A stretch of DNA of 64,000 bases from Crossaster papposus (GCA_037893245.1 JBAIAA010001510.1:28873-92872), one strand, 5' to 3'; shown: positions 27,551-42,440, counted from the stretch's first letter. Notes: generated by a model from the letters alone, not told the origin. Numbers and translations are program-made.

Positions 27551-29922
27551 TTCCCTTTACATATTTCTTATGCACACTTCTTTCCCTTTACATATTTCTT
27601 ATGCACACTTCTTTCCCTTTACATATTTCTTATGCACACTTCTTTCCCTTTACATATTTCTTATGCACACTTCTTTCCCTTTACATATTTCTTATGCACA
27701 CTTCTTTCCCTTTACATATTTCTTATGCACACTTCTTTCCCTTTACATATTTCTTATGCACACTTCTTTCCCTTTACATATTTCTTATGCACACTTCTTT
27801 CCCTTTACATATTTCTTATGCACACTTCTTTCCCTTTACATATTTCTTATGCACACTTCTTTCCCTTTACATATTTCTTATGCACACTTCTTTCCCTTTA
27901 CATATTTCTTATGCACACTTCTTTCCCTTTACATATTTCTTATGCACACTTCTTTCCCTTTACATATTTCTTATGCACACTTCTTTCCCTTTACATATTT
28001 CTTATGCACACTTCTTTCCCTTTACATATTTCTTATGCACACTTCTTTCCCTTTACATATTTCTTATGCACACTTCTTTCCCTTTACATATTTCTTATGC
28101 ACACTTCTTTCCCTTTACATATTTCTTATGCACACTTCTTTCCCTTTACATATTTCTTATGCACACTTCTTTCCCTTTACATATTTCTTATGCACACTTC
28201 TTTCCCTTTACATATTTCTTATGCACACTTCTTTCCCTTTACATATTTCTTATGCACACTTCTTTCCCTTTACATATTTCTTATGCACACTTCTTTCCCT
28301 TTACATATTTCTTATGCACACTTCTTTCCCTTTACATATTTCTTATGCACACTTCTTTCCCTTTACATATTTCTTATGCACACTTCTTTCCCTTTACATA
28401 TTTCTTATGCACACTTCTTTCCCTTTACATATTTCTTATGCACACTTCTTTCCCTTTACATATTTCTTATGCACACTTCTTTCCCTTTACATATTTCTTA
28501 TGCACACTTCTTTCCCTTTACATATTTCTTATGCACACTTCTTTCCCTTTACATATTTCTTATGCACACTTCTTTCCCTTTACATATTTCTTATGCACAC
28601 TTCTTTCCCTTTACATATTTCTTATGCACACTTCTTTCCCTTTACATATTTCTTATGCACACTTCTTTCCCTTTACATATTTCTTATGCACACTTCTTTC
28701 CCTTTACATATTTCTTATGCACACTTCTTTCCCTTTACATATTTCTTATGCACACTTCTTTCCCTTTACATATTTCTTATGCACACTTCTTTCCCTTTAC
28801 ATATTTCTTATGCACACTTCTTTCCCTTTACATATTTCTTATGCACACTTCTTTCCCTTTACATATTTCTTATGCACACTTCTTTCCCTTTACATATTTC
28901 TTATGCACACTTCTTTCCCTTTACATATTTCTTATGCACACTTCTTTCCCTTTACATATTTCTTATGCACACTTCTTTCCCTTTACATATTTCTTATGCA
29001 CACTTCTTTCCCTTTACATATTTCTTATGCACACTTCTTTCCCTTTACATATTTCTTATGCACACTTCTTTCCCTTTACATATTTCTTATGCACACTTCT
29101 TTCCCTTTACATATTTCTTATGCACACTTCTTTCCCTTTACATATTTCTTATGCACACTTCTTTCCCTTTACATATTTCTTATGCACACTTCTTTCCCTT
29201 TACATATTTCTTATGCACACTTCTTTCCCTTTACATATTTCTTATGCACACTTCTTTCCCTTTACATATTTCTTATGCACACTTCTTTCCCTTTACATAT
29301 TTCTTATGCACACTTCTTTCCCTTTACATATTTCTTATGCACACTTCTTTCCCTTTACATATTTCTTATGCACACTTCTTTCCCTTTACATATTTCTTAT
29401 GCACACTTCTTTCCCTTTACATATTTCTTATGCACACTTCTTTCCCTTTACATATTTCTTATGCACACTTCTTTCCCTTTACATATTTCTTATGCACACT
29501 TCTTTCCCTTTACATATTTCTTATGCACACTTCTTTCCCTTTACATATTTCTTATGCACACTTCTTTCCCTTTACATATTTCTTATGCACACTTCTTTCC
29601 CTTTACATATTTCTTATGCACACTTCTTTCCCTTTACATATTTCTTATGCACACTTCTTTCCCTTTACATATTTCTTATGCACACTTCTTTCCCTTTACA
29701 TATTTCTTATGCACACTTCTTTCCCTTTACATATTTCTTATGCACACTTCTTTCCCTTTACATATTTCTTATGCACACTTCTTTCCCTTTACATATTTCT
29801 TATGCACACTTCTTTCCCTTTACATATTTCTTATGCACACTTCTTTCCCTTTACATATTTCTTATGCACACTTCTTTCCCTTTACATATTTCTTATGCAC
29901 ACTTCTTTCCCTTTACATATTT
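27551..29922 (+). repeat. Homogeneous monomer block H2
   Basis: About 76 consecutive consensus monomers with no substitution or indel that I can see, ending at the decayed insert at 29923. Confidence 0.92.
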
Positions 29923-29956
29923 ACTCGAGGCTTGTTCCCACATCATGTCTTTATTT
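29923..29956 (+). repeat. Degenerate 34-bp insert, solitary
   Basis: Reads ACTCGAGG then CTTGTTCCCACATC then ATGTCTTTATTT. It has lost one A and one G relative to the 36-mer and has G to C in ATGTC. The core is haplotype B. It is the only insert between 27317 and 43720, alone inside about 10.9 kb of consensus monomers. Without the second A the usual TAA stop is lost, so forward frames read through it. Confidence 0.9.
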
Positions 29957-32900
29957 CTTATGCACACTTCTTTCCCTTTACATATTTCTTATGCACACTT
30001 CTTTCCCTTTACATATTTCTTATGCACACTTCTTTCCCTTTACATATTTCTTATGCACACTTCTTTCCCTTTACATATTTCTTATGCACACTTCTTTCCC
30101 TTTACATATTTCTTATGCACACTTCTTTCCCTTTACATATTTCTTATGCACACTTCTTTCCCTTTACATATTTCTTATGCACACTTCTTTCCCTTTACAT
30201 ATTTCTTATGCACACTTCTTTCCCTTTACATATTTCTTATGCACACTTCTTTCCCTTTACATATTTCTTATGCACACTTCTTTCCCTTTACATATTTCTT
30301 ATGCACACTTCTTTCCCTTTACATATTTCTTATGCACACTTCTTTCCCTTTACATATTTCTTATGCACACTTCTTTCCCTTTACATATTTCTTATGCACA
30401 CTTCTTTCCCTTTACATATTTCTTATGCACACTTCTTTCCCTTTACATATTTCTTATGCACACTTCTTTCCCTTTACATATTTCTTATGCACACTTCTTT
30501 CCCTTTACATATTTCTTATGCACACTTCTTTCCCTTTACATATTTCTTATGCACACTTCTTTCCCTTTACATATTTCTTATGCACACTTCTTTCCCTTTA
30601 CATATTTCTTATGCACACTTCTTTCCCTTTACATATTTCTTATGCACACTTCTTTCCCTTTACATATTTCTTATGCACACTTCTTTCCCTTTACATATTT
30701 CTTATGCACACTTCTTTCCCTTTACATATTTCTTATGCACACTTCTTTCCCTTTACATATTTCTTATGCACACTTCTTTCCCTTTACATATTTCTTATGC
30801 ACACTTCTTTCCCTTTACATATTTCTTATGCACACTTCTTTCCCTTTACATATTTCTTATGCACACTTCTTTCCCTTTACATATTTCTTATGCACACTTC
30901 TTTCCCTTTACATATTTCTTATGCACACTTCTTTCCCTTTACATATTTCTTATGCACACTTCTTTCCCTTTACATATTTCTTATGCACACTTCTTTCCCT
31001 TTACATATTTCTTATGCACACTTCTTTCCCTTTACATATTTCTTATGCACACTTCTTTCCCTTTACATATTTCTTATGCACACTTCTTTCCCTTTACATA
31101 TTTCTTATGCACACTTCTTTCCCTTTACATATTTCTTATGCACACTTCTTTCCCTTTACATATTTCTTATGCACACTTCTTTCCCTTTACATATTTCTTA
31201 TGCACACTTCTTTCCCTTTACATATTTCTTATGCACACTTCTTTCCCTTTACATATTTCTTATGCACACTTCTTTCCCTTTACATATTTCTTATGCACAC
31301 TTCTTTCCCTTTACATATTTCTTATGCACACTTCTTTCCCTTTACATATTTCTTATGCACACTTCTTTCCCTTTACATATTTCTTATGCACACTTCTTTC
31401 CCTTTACATATTTCTTATGCACACTTCTTTCCCTTTACATATTTCTTATGCACACTTCTTTCCCTTTACATATTTCTTATGCACACTTCTTTCCCTTTAC
31501 ATATTTCTTATGCACACTTCTTTCCCTTTACATATTTCTTATGCACACTTCTTTCCCTTTACATATTTCTTATGCACACTTCTTTCCCTTTACATATTTC
31601 TTATGCACACTTCTTTCCCTTTACATATTTCTTATGCACACTTCTTTCCCTTTACATATTTCTTATGCACACTTCTTTCCCTTTACATATTTCTTATGCA
31701 CACTTCTTTCCCTTTACATATTTCTTATGCACACTTCTTTCCCTTTACATATTTCTTATGCACACTTCTTTCCCTTTACATATTTCTTATGCACACTTCT
31801 TTCCCTTTACATATTTCTTATGCACACTTCTTTCCCTTTACATATTTCTTATGCACACTTCTTTCCCTTTACATATTTCTTATGCACACTTCTTTCCCTT
31901 TACATATTTCTTATGCACACTTCTTTCCCTTTACATATTTCTTATGCACACTTCTTTCCCTTTACATATTTCTTATGCACACTTCTTTCCCTTTACATAT
32001 TTCTTATGCACACTTCTTTCCCTTTACATATTTCTTATGCACACTTCTTTCCCTTTACATATTTCTTATGCACACTTCTTTCCCTTTACATATTTCTTAT
32101 GCACACTTCTTTCCCTTTACATATTTCTTATGCACACTTCTTTCCCTTTACATATTTCTTATGCACACTTCTTTCCCTTTACATATTTCTTATGCACACT
32201 TCTTTCCCTTTACATATTTCTTATGCACACTTCTTTCCCTTTACATATTTCTTATGCACACTTCTTTCCCTTTACATATTTCTTATGCACACTTCTTTCC
32301 CTTTACATATTTCTTATGCACACTTCTTTCCCTTTACATATTTCTTATGCACACTTCTTTCCCTTTACATATTTCTTATGCACACTTCTTTCCCTTTACA
32401 TATTTCTTATGCACACTTCTTTCCCTTTACATATTTCTTATGCACACTTCTTTCCCTTTACATATTTCTTATGCACACTTCTTTCCCTTTACATATTTCT
32501 TATGCACACTTCTTTCCCTTTACATATTTCTTATGCACACTTCTTTCCCTTTACATATTTCTTATGCACACTTCTTTCCCTTTACATATTTCTTATGCAC
32601 ACTTCTTTCCCTTTACATATTTCTTATGCACACTTCTTTCCCTTTACATATTTCTTATGCACACTTCTTTCCCTTTACATATTTCTTATGCACACTTCTT
32701 TCCCTTTACATATTTCTTATGCACACTTCTTTCCCTTTACATATTTCTTATGCACACTTCTTTCCCTTTACATATTTCTTATGCACACTTCTTTCCCTTT
32801 ACATATTTCTTATGCACACTTCTTTCCCTTTACATATTTCTTATGCACACTTCTTTCCCTTTACATATTTCTTATGCACACTTCTTTCCCTTTACATATT

Positions 32901-35900
32901 TCTTATGCACACTTCTTTCCCTTTACATATTTCTTATGCACACTTCTTTCCCTTTACATATTTCTTATGCACACTTCTTTCCCTTTACATATTTCTTATG
33001 CACACTTCTTTCCCTTTACATATTTCTTATGCACACTTCTTTCCCTTTACATATTTCTTATGCACACTTCTTTCCCTTTACATATTTCTTATGCACACTT
33101 CTTTCCCTTTACATATTTCTTATGCACACTTCTTTCCCTTTACATATTTCTTATGCACACTTCTTTCCCTTTACATATTTCTTATGCACACTTCTTTCCC
33201 TTTACATATTTCTTATGCACACTTCTTTCCCTTTACATATTTCTTATGCACACTTCTTTCCCTTTACATATTTCTTATGCACACTTCTTTCCCTTTACAT
33301 ATTTCTTATGCACACTTCTTTCCCTTTACATATTTCTTATGCACACTTCTTTCCCTTTACATATTTCTTATGCACACTTCTTTCCCTTTACATATTTCTT
33401 ATGCACACTTCTTTCCCTTTACATATTTCTTATGCACACTTCTTTCCCTTTACATATTTCTTATGCACACTTCTTTCCCTTTACATATTTCTTATGCACA
33501 CTTCTTTCCCTTTACATATTTCTTATGCACACTTCTTTCCCTTTACATATTTCTTATGCACACTTCTTTCCCTTTACATATTTCTTATGCACACTTCTTT
33601 CCCTTTACATATTTCTTATGCACACTTCTTTCCCTTTACATATTTCTTATGCACACTTCTTTCCCTTTACATATTTCTTATGCACACTTCTTTCCCTTTA
33701 CATATTTCTTATGCACACTTCTTTCCCTTTACATATTTCTTATGCACACTTCTTTCCCTTTACATATTTCTTATGCACACTTCTTTCCCTTTACATATTT
33801 CTTATGCACACTTCTTTCCCTTTACATATTTCTTATGCACACTTCTTTCCCTTTACATATTTCTTATGCACACTTCTTTCCCTTTACATATTTCTTATGC
33901 ACACTTCTTTCCCTTTACATATTTCTTATGCACACTTCTTTCCCTTTACATATTTCTTATGCACACTTCTTTCCCTTTACATATTTCTTATGCACACTTC
34001 TTTCCCTTTACATATTTCTTATGCACACTTCTTTCCCTTTACATATTTCTTATGCACACTTCTTTCCCTTTACATATTTCTTATGCACACTTCTTTCCCT
34101 TTACATATTTCTTATGCACACTTCTTTCCCTTTACATATTTCTTATGCACACTTCTTTCCCTTTACATATTTCTTATGCACACTTCTTTCCCTTTACATA
34201 TTTCTTATGCACACTTCTTTCCCTTTACATATTTCTTATGCACACTTCTTTCCCTTTACATATTTCTTATGCACACTTCTTTCCCTTTACATATTTCTTA
34301 TGCACACTTCTTTCCCTTTACATATTTCTTATGCACACTTCTTTCCCTTTACATATTTCTTATGCACACTTCTTTCCCTTTACATATTTCTTATGCACAC
34401 TTCTTTCCCTTTACATATTTCTTATGCACACTTCTTTCCCTTTACATATTTCTTATGCACACTTCTTTCCCTTTACATATTTCTTATGCACACTTCTTTC
34501 CCTTTACATATTTCTTATGCACACTTCTTTCCCTTTACATATTTCTTATGCACACTTCTTTCCCTTTACATATTTCTTATGCACACTTCTTTCCCTTTAC
34601 ATATTTCTTATGCACACTTCTTTCCCTTTACATATTTCTTATGCACACTTCTTTCCCTTTACATATTTCTTATGCACACTTCTTTCCCTTTACATATTTC
34701 TTATGCACACTTCTTTCCCTTTACATATTTCTTATGCACACTTCTTTCCCTTTACATATTTCTTATGCACACTTCTTTCCCTTTACATATTTCTTATGCA
34801 CACTTCTTTCCCTTTACATATTTCTTATGCACACTTCTTTCCCTTTACATATTTCTTATGCACACTTCTTTCCCTTTACATATTTCTTATGCACACTTCT
34901 TTCCCTTTACATATTTCTTATGCACACTTCTTTCCCTTTACATATTTCTTATGCACACTTCTTTCCCTTTACATATTTCTTATGCACACTTCTTTCCCTT
35001 TACATATTTCTTATGCACACTTCTTTCCCTTTACATATTTCTTATGCACACTTCTTTCCCTTTACATATTTCTTATGCACACTTCTTTCCCTTTACATAT
35101 TTCTTATGCACACTTCTTTCCCTTTACATATTTCTTATGCACACTTCTTTCCCTTTACATATTTCTTATGCACACTTCTTTCCCTTTACATATTTCTTAT
35201 GCACACTTCTTTCCCTTTACATATTTCTTATGCACACTTCTTTCCCTTTACATATTTCTTATGCACACTTCTTTCCCTTTACATATTTCTTATGCACACT
35301 TCTTTCCCTTTACATATTTCTTATGCACACTTCTTTCCCTTTACATATTTCTTATGCACACTTCTTTCCCTTTACATATTTCTTATGCACACTTCTTTCC
35401 CTTTACATATTTCTTATGCACACTTCTTTCCCTTTACATATTTCTTATGCACACTTCTTTCCCTTTACATATTTCTTATGCACACTTCTTTCCCTTTACA
35501 TATTTCTTATGCACACTTCTTTCCCTTTACATATTTCTTATGCACACTTCTTTCCCTTTACATATTTCTTATGCACACTTCTTTCCCTTTACATATTTCT
35601 TATGCACACTTCTTTCCCTTTACATATTTCTTATGCACACTTCTTTCCCTTTACATATTTCTTATGCACACTTCTTTCCCTTTACATATTTCTTATGCAC
35701 ACTTCTTTCCCTTTACATATTTCTTATGCACACTTCTTTCCCTTTACATATTTCTTATGCACACTTCTTTCCCTTTACATATTTCTTATGCACACTTCTT
35801 TCCCTTTACATATTTCTTATGCACACTTCTTTCCCTTTACATATTTCTTATGCACACTTCTTTCCCTTTACATATTTCTTATGCACACTTCTTTCCCTTT

Positions 35901-38466
35901 ACATATTTCTTATGCACACTTCTTTCCCTTTACATATTTCTTATGCACACTTCTTTCCCTTTACATATTTCTTATGCACACTTCTTTCCCTTTACATATT
36001 TCTTATGCACACTTCTTTCCCTTTACATATTTCTTATGCACACTTCTTTCCCTTTACATATTTCTTATGCACACTTCTTTCCCTTTACATATTTCTTATG
36101 CACACTTCTTTCCCTTTACATATTTCTTATGCACACTTCTTTCCCTTTACATATTTCTTATGCACACTTCTTTCCCTTTACATATTTCTTATGCACACTT
36201 CTTTCCCTTTACATATTTCTTATGCACACTTCTTTCCCTTTACATATTTCTTATGCACACTTCTTTCCCTTTACATATTTCTTATGCACACTTCTTTCCC
36301 TTTACATATTTCTTATGCACACTTCTTTCCCTTTACATATTTCTTATGCACACTTCTTTCCCTTTACATATTTCTTATGCACACTTCTTTCCCTTTACAT
36401 ATTTCTTATGCACACTTCTTTCCCTTTACATATTTCTTATGCACACTTCTTTCCCTTTACATATTTCTTATGCACACTTCTTTCCCTTTACATATTTCTT
36501 ATGCACACTTCTTTCCCTTTACATATTTCTTATGCACACTTCTTTCCCTTTACATATTTCTTATGCACACTTCTTTCCCTTTACATATTTCTTATGCACA
36601 CTTCTTTCCCTTTACATATTTCTTATGCACACTTCTTTCCCTTTACATATTTCTTATGCACACTTCTTTCCCTTTACATATTTCTTATGCACACTTCTTT
36701 CCCTTTACATATTTCTTATGCACACTTCTTTCCCTTTACATATTTCTTATGCACACTTCTTTCCCTTTACATATTTCTTATGCACACTTCTTTCCCTTTA
36801 CATATTTCTTATGCACACTTCTTTCCCTTTACATATTTCTTATGCACACTTCTTTCCCTTTACATATTTCTTATGCACACTTCTTTCCCTTTACATATTT
36901 CTTATGCACACTTCTTTCCCTTTACATATTTCTTATGCACACTTCTTTCCCTTTACATATTTCTTATGCACACTTCTTTCCCTTTACATATTTCTTATGC
37001 ACACTTCTTTCCCTTTACATATTTCTTATGCACACTTCTTTCCCTTTACATATTTCTTATGCACACTTCTTTCCCTTTACATATTTCTTATGCACACTTC
37101 TTTCCCTTTACATATTTCTTATGCACACTTCTTTCCCTTTACATATTTCTTATGCACACTTCTTTCCCTTTACATATTTCTTATGCACACTTCTTTCCCT
37201 TTACATATTTCTTATGCACACTTCTTTCCCTTTACATATTTCTTATGCACACTTCTTTCCCTTTACATATTTCTTATGCACACTTCTTTCCCTTTACATA
37301 TTTCTTATGCACACTTCTTTCCCTTTACATATTTCTTATGCACACTTCTTTCCCTTTACATATTTCTTATGCACACTTCTTTCCCTTTACATATTTCTTA
37401 TGCACACTTCTTTCCCTTTACATATTTCTTATGCACACTTCTTTCCCTTTACATATTTCTTATGCACACTTCTTTCCCTTTACATATTTCTTATGCACAC
37501 TTCTTTCCCTTTACATATTTCTTATGCACACTTCTTTCCCTTTACATATTTCTTATGCACACTTCTTTCCCTTTACATATTTCTTATGCACACTTCTTTC
37601 CCTTTACATATTTCTTATGCACACTTCTTTCCCTTTACATATTTCTTATGCACACTTCTTTCCCTTTACATATTTCTTATGCACACTTCTTTCCCTTTAC
37701 ATATTTCTTATGCACACTTCTTTCCCTTTACATATTTCTTATGCACACTTCTTTCCCTTTACATATTTCTTATGCACACTTCTTTCCCTTTACATATTTC
37801 TTATGCACACTTCTTTCCCTTTACATATTTCTTATGCACACTTCTTTCCCTTTACATATTTCTTATGCACACTTCTTTCCCTTTACATATTTCTTATGCA
37901 CACTTCTTTCCCTTTACATATTTCTTATGCACACTTCTTTCCCTTTACATATTTCTTATGCACACTTCTTTCCCTTTACATATTTCTTATGCACACTTCT
38001 TTCCCTTTACATATTTCTTATGCACACTTCTTTCCCTTTACATATTTCTTATGCACACTTCTTTCCCTTTACATATTTCTTATGCACACTTCTTTCCCTT
38101 TACATATTTCTTATGCACACTTCTTTCCCTTTACATATTTCTTATGCACACTTCTTTCCCTTTACATATTTCTTATGCACACTTCTTTCCCTTTACATAT
38201 TTCTTATGCACACTTCTTTCCCTTTACATATTTCTTATGCACACTTCTTTCCCTTTACATATTTCTTATGCACACTTCTTTCCCTTTACATATTTCTTAT
38301 GCACACTTCTTTCCCTTTACATATTTCTTATGCACACTTCTTTCCCTTTACATATTTCTTATGCACACTTCTTTCCCTTTACATATTTCTTATGCACACT
38401 TCTTTCCCTTTACATATTTCTTATGCACACTTCTTTCCCTTTACATATTTCTTATGCACACTTCTT
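29957..38466 (+). repeat. Homogeneous monomer block H3, longest in the window
   Basis: About 274 consecutive consensus monomers (8.5 kb) with no visible variant. It ends at the first single-base deletion (CTTCTTTCCTTT at about 38467), which opens the indel-rich zone. No insert and no higher-order structure can be seen. Real copy number may differ, since no read shorter than the block could anchor inside it. Confidence 0.93.
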
Positions 38467-40500
38467 TCCTTTACATATTTCTTATGCACACTTCTTTCCC
38501 TTTACATATTTCTTATGCACACTTCTTTCCCTTTACATATTTCTTATGCGCACTTCTTTCCCTTTACATATTTCTTATGCGCACTTCTTTCCCTTTACAT
38601 ATTTCTTATGCCACTTCTTTCCCTTTACATATTTCTTATGCGCACTTCTTTCCCTTTACATATTTCTTATGCGCACTTCTTTCCCTTTACATATTTCTTA
38701 TGCACACTTCTTTCCCTTTACATATTTCTTATGCACACTTCTTTCCCTTTACATATTTCTATGCACACTTCTTTCCCTTTACATATTTCTTATGCACACT
38801 TCTTTCCCTTTACATATTTCTTATGCACACTTCTTTCCCTTTACATATTTCTTATGCACACTTCTTTTCCCTTTACATATTTCTTATGCACACTTCTTTC
38901 CCTTTACATATTTCTTATGCACACTTCTTTCCCTTTACATATTTCTTATGCACACTTCCTTCCCTTTACATATTTCTTATGCACACTTCTTTCCCTTTAC
39001 ATATTTCTTATGCACACTTCTTTCCCTTTACATATTTCTTATGCACACTTCTTTCCCTTTACATATTTCTTATGCACACTTCTTTCCCTTTACATATTTC
39101 TTATGCACACTTCTTTCCCTTTACATATTTCTTATGCACACTTCTTTCCCTTTACATATTTTCTTATGCACACTTCTTTCCCTTTACATATTTCTTATGC
39201 ACACTTCTTTCCCTTTACATATTTCTTATGCACACTTCTTTCCCTTTACATATTTCTTATGCACACTTCTTTCCCTTTACATATTTCTTATGCACACTTC
39301 TTTCCCTTTACATATTTCTTATGCACACTTCTTTCCCTTTACATATTTCTTATGCACACTTCTTTCCCTTTACATATTTCTTATGCACACTTCTTTCCCT
39401 TTACATATTTCTTATGCACACTTCTTTCCCTTTACATATTTCTTATGCACACTTCTTTCCCTTTACATATTTCTTATGCACACTTCTTTCCCTTTACATA
39501 TTTCTTATGCACACTTCTTTCCCTTTACATATTTCTTATGCACACTTCTTTCCCTTTACATATTTCTTATGCACACTTCTTTCCCTTTACATATTTCTTA
39601 TGCACACTTCTTTCCCTTTACATATTTCTTATGCACACTTCTTTCCCTTTACATATTTCTTATGCACACTTCTTTCCCTTTACATATTTCTTATGCACAC
39701 TTCTTTCCCTTTACATATTTCTTATGCACACTTCTTTCCCTTTACATATTTCTTATGCACACTTCTTTCCCTTTACATATTTCTTATGCACACTTCTTTC
39801 CCTTTACATATTTCTATGCACACTTCTTTCCCTTTACATATTTCTTATGCACACTTCTTTCCTTTACATATTCTTATGCACACTTCTTCCCTTTACATAT
39901 TCTTATGCACACTTCTTTCCCTTTACATATTTCTTATGCACACTTCTTTCCCTTTACATATTTCCTTATGCACACTTCTTTCCCCTTTACATATTTCTTA
40001 TGCACACTTCTTTCCCTTTACATATTTCTTATGCACACTTCTTTCCCTTTACATATTTCTTATGCACACTTCTTTCCCCTTTACATATTTCTTATGCACA
40101 CTTCTTTCCCTTTACATATTTCTTATGCACACTTCTTTCCCTTTACATATTTCTTAGGCACACTTCTTTCCCTTTACATATTTATTATGCACACTTCCTT
40201 TCCCTTTACATATTTCTTATGCACACTTCCTTCCCTTTACATATTTCTTATGCACACTTCTTTCCTTTACATATTTCTTATGCAACACTTCTTTCCCTTT
40301 ACATATTTCTTATGCACACTTCTTTCCCTTTACATATTTCTTATGCACACTTCTTTCCCTTTACATATTTCTTATGCACACTTCTTTCCCTTTACATATT
40401 TCTTATGCACACTTCTTTCCTTTACATATTTCTTATGCACACTTCTTTCCCTTTACATATTTCTTATGCGCACTTCTTTCCCCTTTACATATTTCTTATG
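38467..40500 (+). repeat. Indel-rich monomer zone
   Basis: At least fourteen one- or two-base indels occur in about 2 kb, against almost none in the 10 kb to the left. Examples: TTATGCCACTT at 38608, TTTCTATGC at 38758 and 39812, CTTTTCCC at 38865, ATTTTCTTATG at 39160, missing bases at 39863, 39870, 39888 and 39900, ATTTCCTTATG at 39961, CTTTCCCCTTT at 39983 and 40077, TTCCTTTCCC at 40198, CTTTCCTTT at 40264 and 40420, and TATGCAACAC at 40284. Most change the length of a C or T run or of TT. This pattern fits low consensus quality at an assembly join as well as true decay. Confidence 0.88.
38546..38699 (+). repeat. GCGC cassette 1 (five monomers, one broken)
   Basis: Monomers at 38546, 38577, 38638 and 38669 read ATGCGCAC instead of ATGCACAC; the middle one at 38608 reads ATGCCAC, the same variant with a base lost. 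The change A to G creates a CpG and a HhaI site (GCGC) absent from the consensus. Confidence 0.92.
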
Positions 40501-40651
40501 CGCACTTCTTTCCCTTTACATATTTCTTATGCGCACTTCTTTCCCTTTACATATTTCTTATGCGCACTTCTTTCCCTTTACATATTTCTTATGCGCACTT
40601 CTTTCCCTTTACATATTTCTTATGCGCACTTCTTTCCCTTTACATATTTCT
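40466..40651 (+). repeat. GCGC cassette 2 (six monomers)
   Basis: Six consecutive ATGCGCAC monomers start at 40466 and are followed by a TTTCTCATG monomer (T to C at 40651-40655). A monomer with TTAGGCAC lies ten units upstream at 40156. The same three-part order (TTAGG, ten units, six GCGC units) recurs at 42451 and 45693, and the TTTCTCATG tail recurs at 42946 and 48745. Confidence 0.93.
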
Positions 40652-40870
40652 CATGCACACTTCTTTCCCTTTACATATTTCTTATGCACACTTCTTTCCC
40701 TTTACATATTTCTTATGCACACTTCTTTCCCTTTACATATTTCTTATGCACACTTCTTTCCCTTTACATATTTCTTATGCACACTTCTTTCCCTTTACAT
40801 ATTTCTTATGCACACTTCTTTCCCTTTACATATTTCTTATGCACACTTCTTTCCCTTTACATATTTCTTA

Positions 40871-40935
40871 TGCGCACTTCTTTCCCTTTACATATTTCGT
40901 ATGCGCACTTCTTTCCCTTTACATATTTCTCATGC
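40871..40935 (+). repeat. Short GCGC cassette (two monomers)
   Basis: Two ATGCGCAC monomers, the second preceded by TTTCGTATG, followed by the TTTCTCATG tail monomer at about 40930. It looks like the right-hand end of a six-unit cassette that has lost four units. Confidence 0.9.
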
Positions 40936-40959
40936 ACACTTCTTTCCCTTTACATATTT

Positions 40960-42440
40960 ATTATGCACACTTCTTTCCCTTTACATATTTCTTATGCACA
41001 CTTCTTTCCCTTTACATATTTCTTATGCACACTTCTTTCCCTTTACATATTTCTTATGCACACTTCTTTCCCTTTACATATTTCTTATGCACACTTCTTT
41101 CCCTTTACATATTTCTTATGCACACTTCTTTCCCTTTACATATTTCTTATGCACACTTCTTTCCCTTTACATATTTCTTATGCACACTTCTTTCCCTTTA
41201 CATATTTCTTATGCACACTTCTTTCCCTTTACATATTTCTTATGCACACTTCTTTCCCTTTACATATTTCTTATGCACACTTCTTTCCCTTTACATATTT
41301 CTTATGCACACTTCTTTCCCTTTACATATTTCTTATGCACACTTCTTTCCCTTTACATATTTCTTATGCACACTTCTTTCCCTTTACATATTTCTTATGC
41401 ACACTTCTTTCCCTTTACATATTTCTTATGCACACTTCTTTCCCTTTACATATTTCTTATGCACACTTCTTTCCCTTTACATATTTCTTATGCACACTTC
41501 TTTCCCTTTACATATTTCTTATGCACACTTCTTTCCCTTTACATATTTCTTATGCACACTTCTTTCCCTTTACATATTTCTTATGCACACTTCTTTCCCT
41601 TCACATATTTCTTATGCACACTTCTTTCCCTTTACATATTTCTTATGCACACTTCTTTCCCTTTACATATTTCTTATGCACACTTCTTTCCCTTTACATA
41701 TTTCTTATGCACACTTCTTTCCCTTTACATATTTCTTATGCACACTTCTTTCCCTTTACATATTTCTTATGCACACTTCTTTCCCTTTACATATTTCTTA
41801 TGCACACTTCTTTCCCTTTACATATTTCTTATGCACACTTCTTTCCCTTTACATATTTCTTATGCACACTTCTTTCCCTTTACATATTTCTTATGCACAC
41901 TTCTTTCCCTTTACATATTTCTTATGCACACTTCTTTCCCTTTACATATTTCTTATGCACACTTCTTTCCCTTTACATATTTCTTATGCACACTTCTTTC
42001 CCTTTACATATTTCTTATGCACACTTCTTTCCCTTTACATATTTCTTATGCACACTTCTTTCCCTTTACATATTTCTTATGCACACTTCTTTCCCTTTAC
42101 ATATTTCTTATGCACACTTCTTTCCCTTTACATATTTCTTATGCACACTTCTTTCCCTTTACATATTTCTTATGCACACTTCTTTCCCTTTACATATTTC
42201 TTATGCACACTTCTTTCCCTTTACATATTTCTTATGCACACTTCTTTCCCTTTACATATTTCTTATGCACACTTCTTTCCCTTTACATATTTCTTATGCA
42301 CACTTCTTTCCCTTTACATATTTCTTATGCACACTTCTTTCCCTTTACATATTTCTTATGCACACTTCTTTCCCTTTACATATTTCTTATGCACACTTCT
42401 TTCCCTTTACATATTTCTTATGCACACTTCTTTCCCTTTA
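40960..42440 (+). repeat. Homogeneous monomer block H4
   Basis: About 47 monomers that match the consensus except one substitution at 41602 (CCCTTCACAT). The block separates a TTTATTATG monomer at about 40958 from the TTAGGCAC monomer at 42451. Confidence 0.88.
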
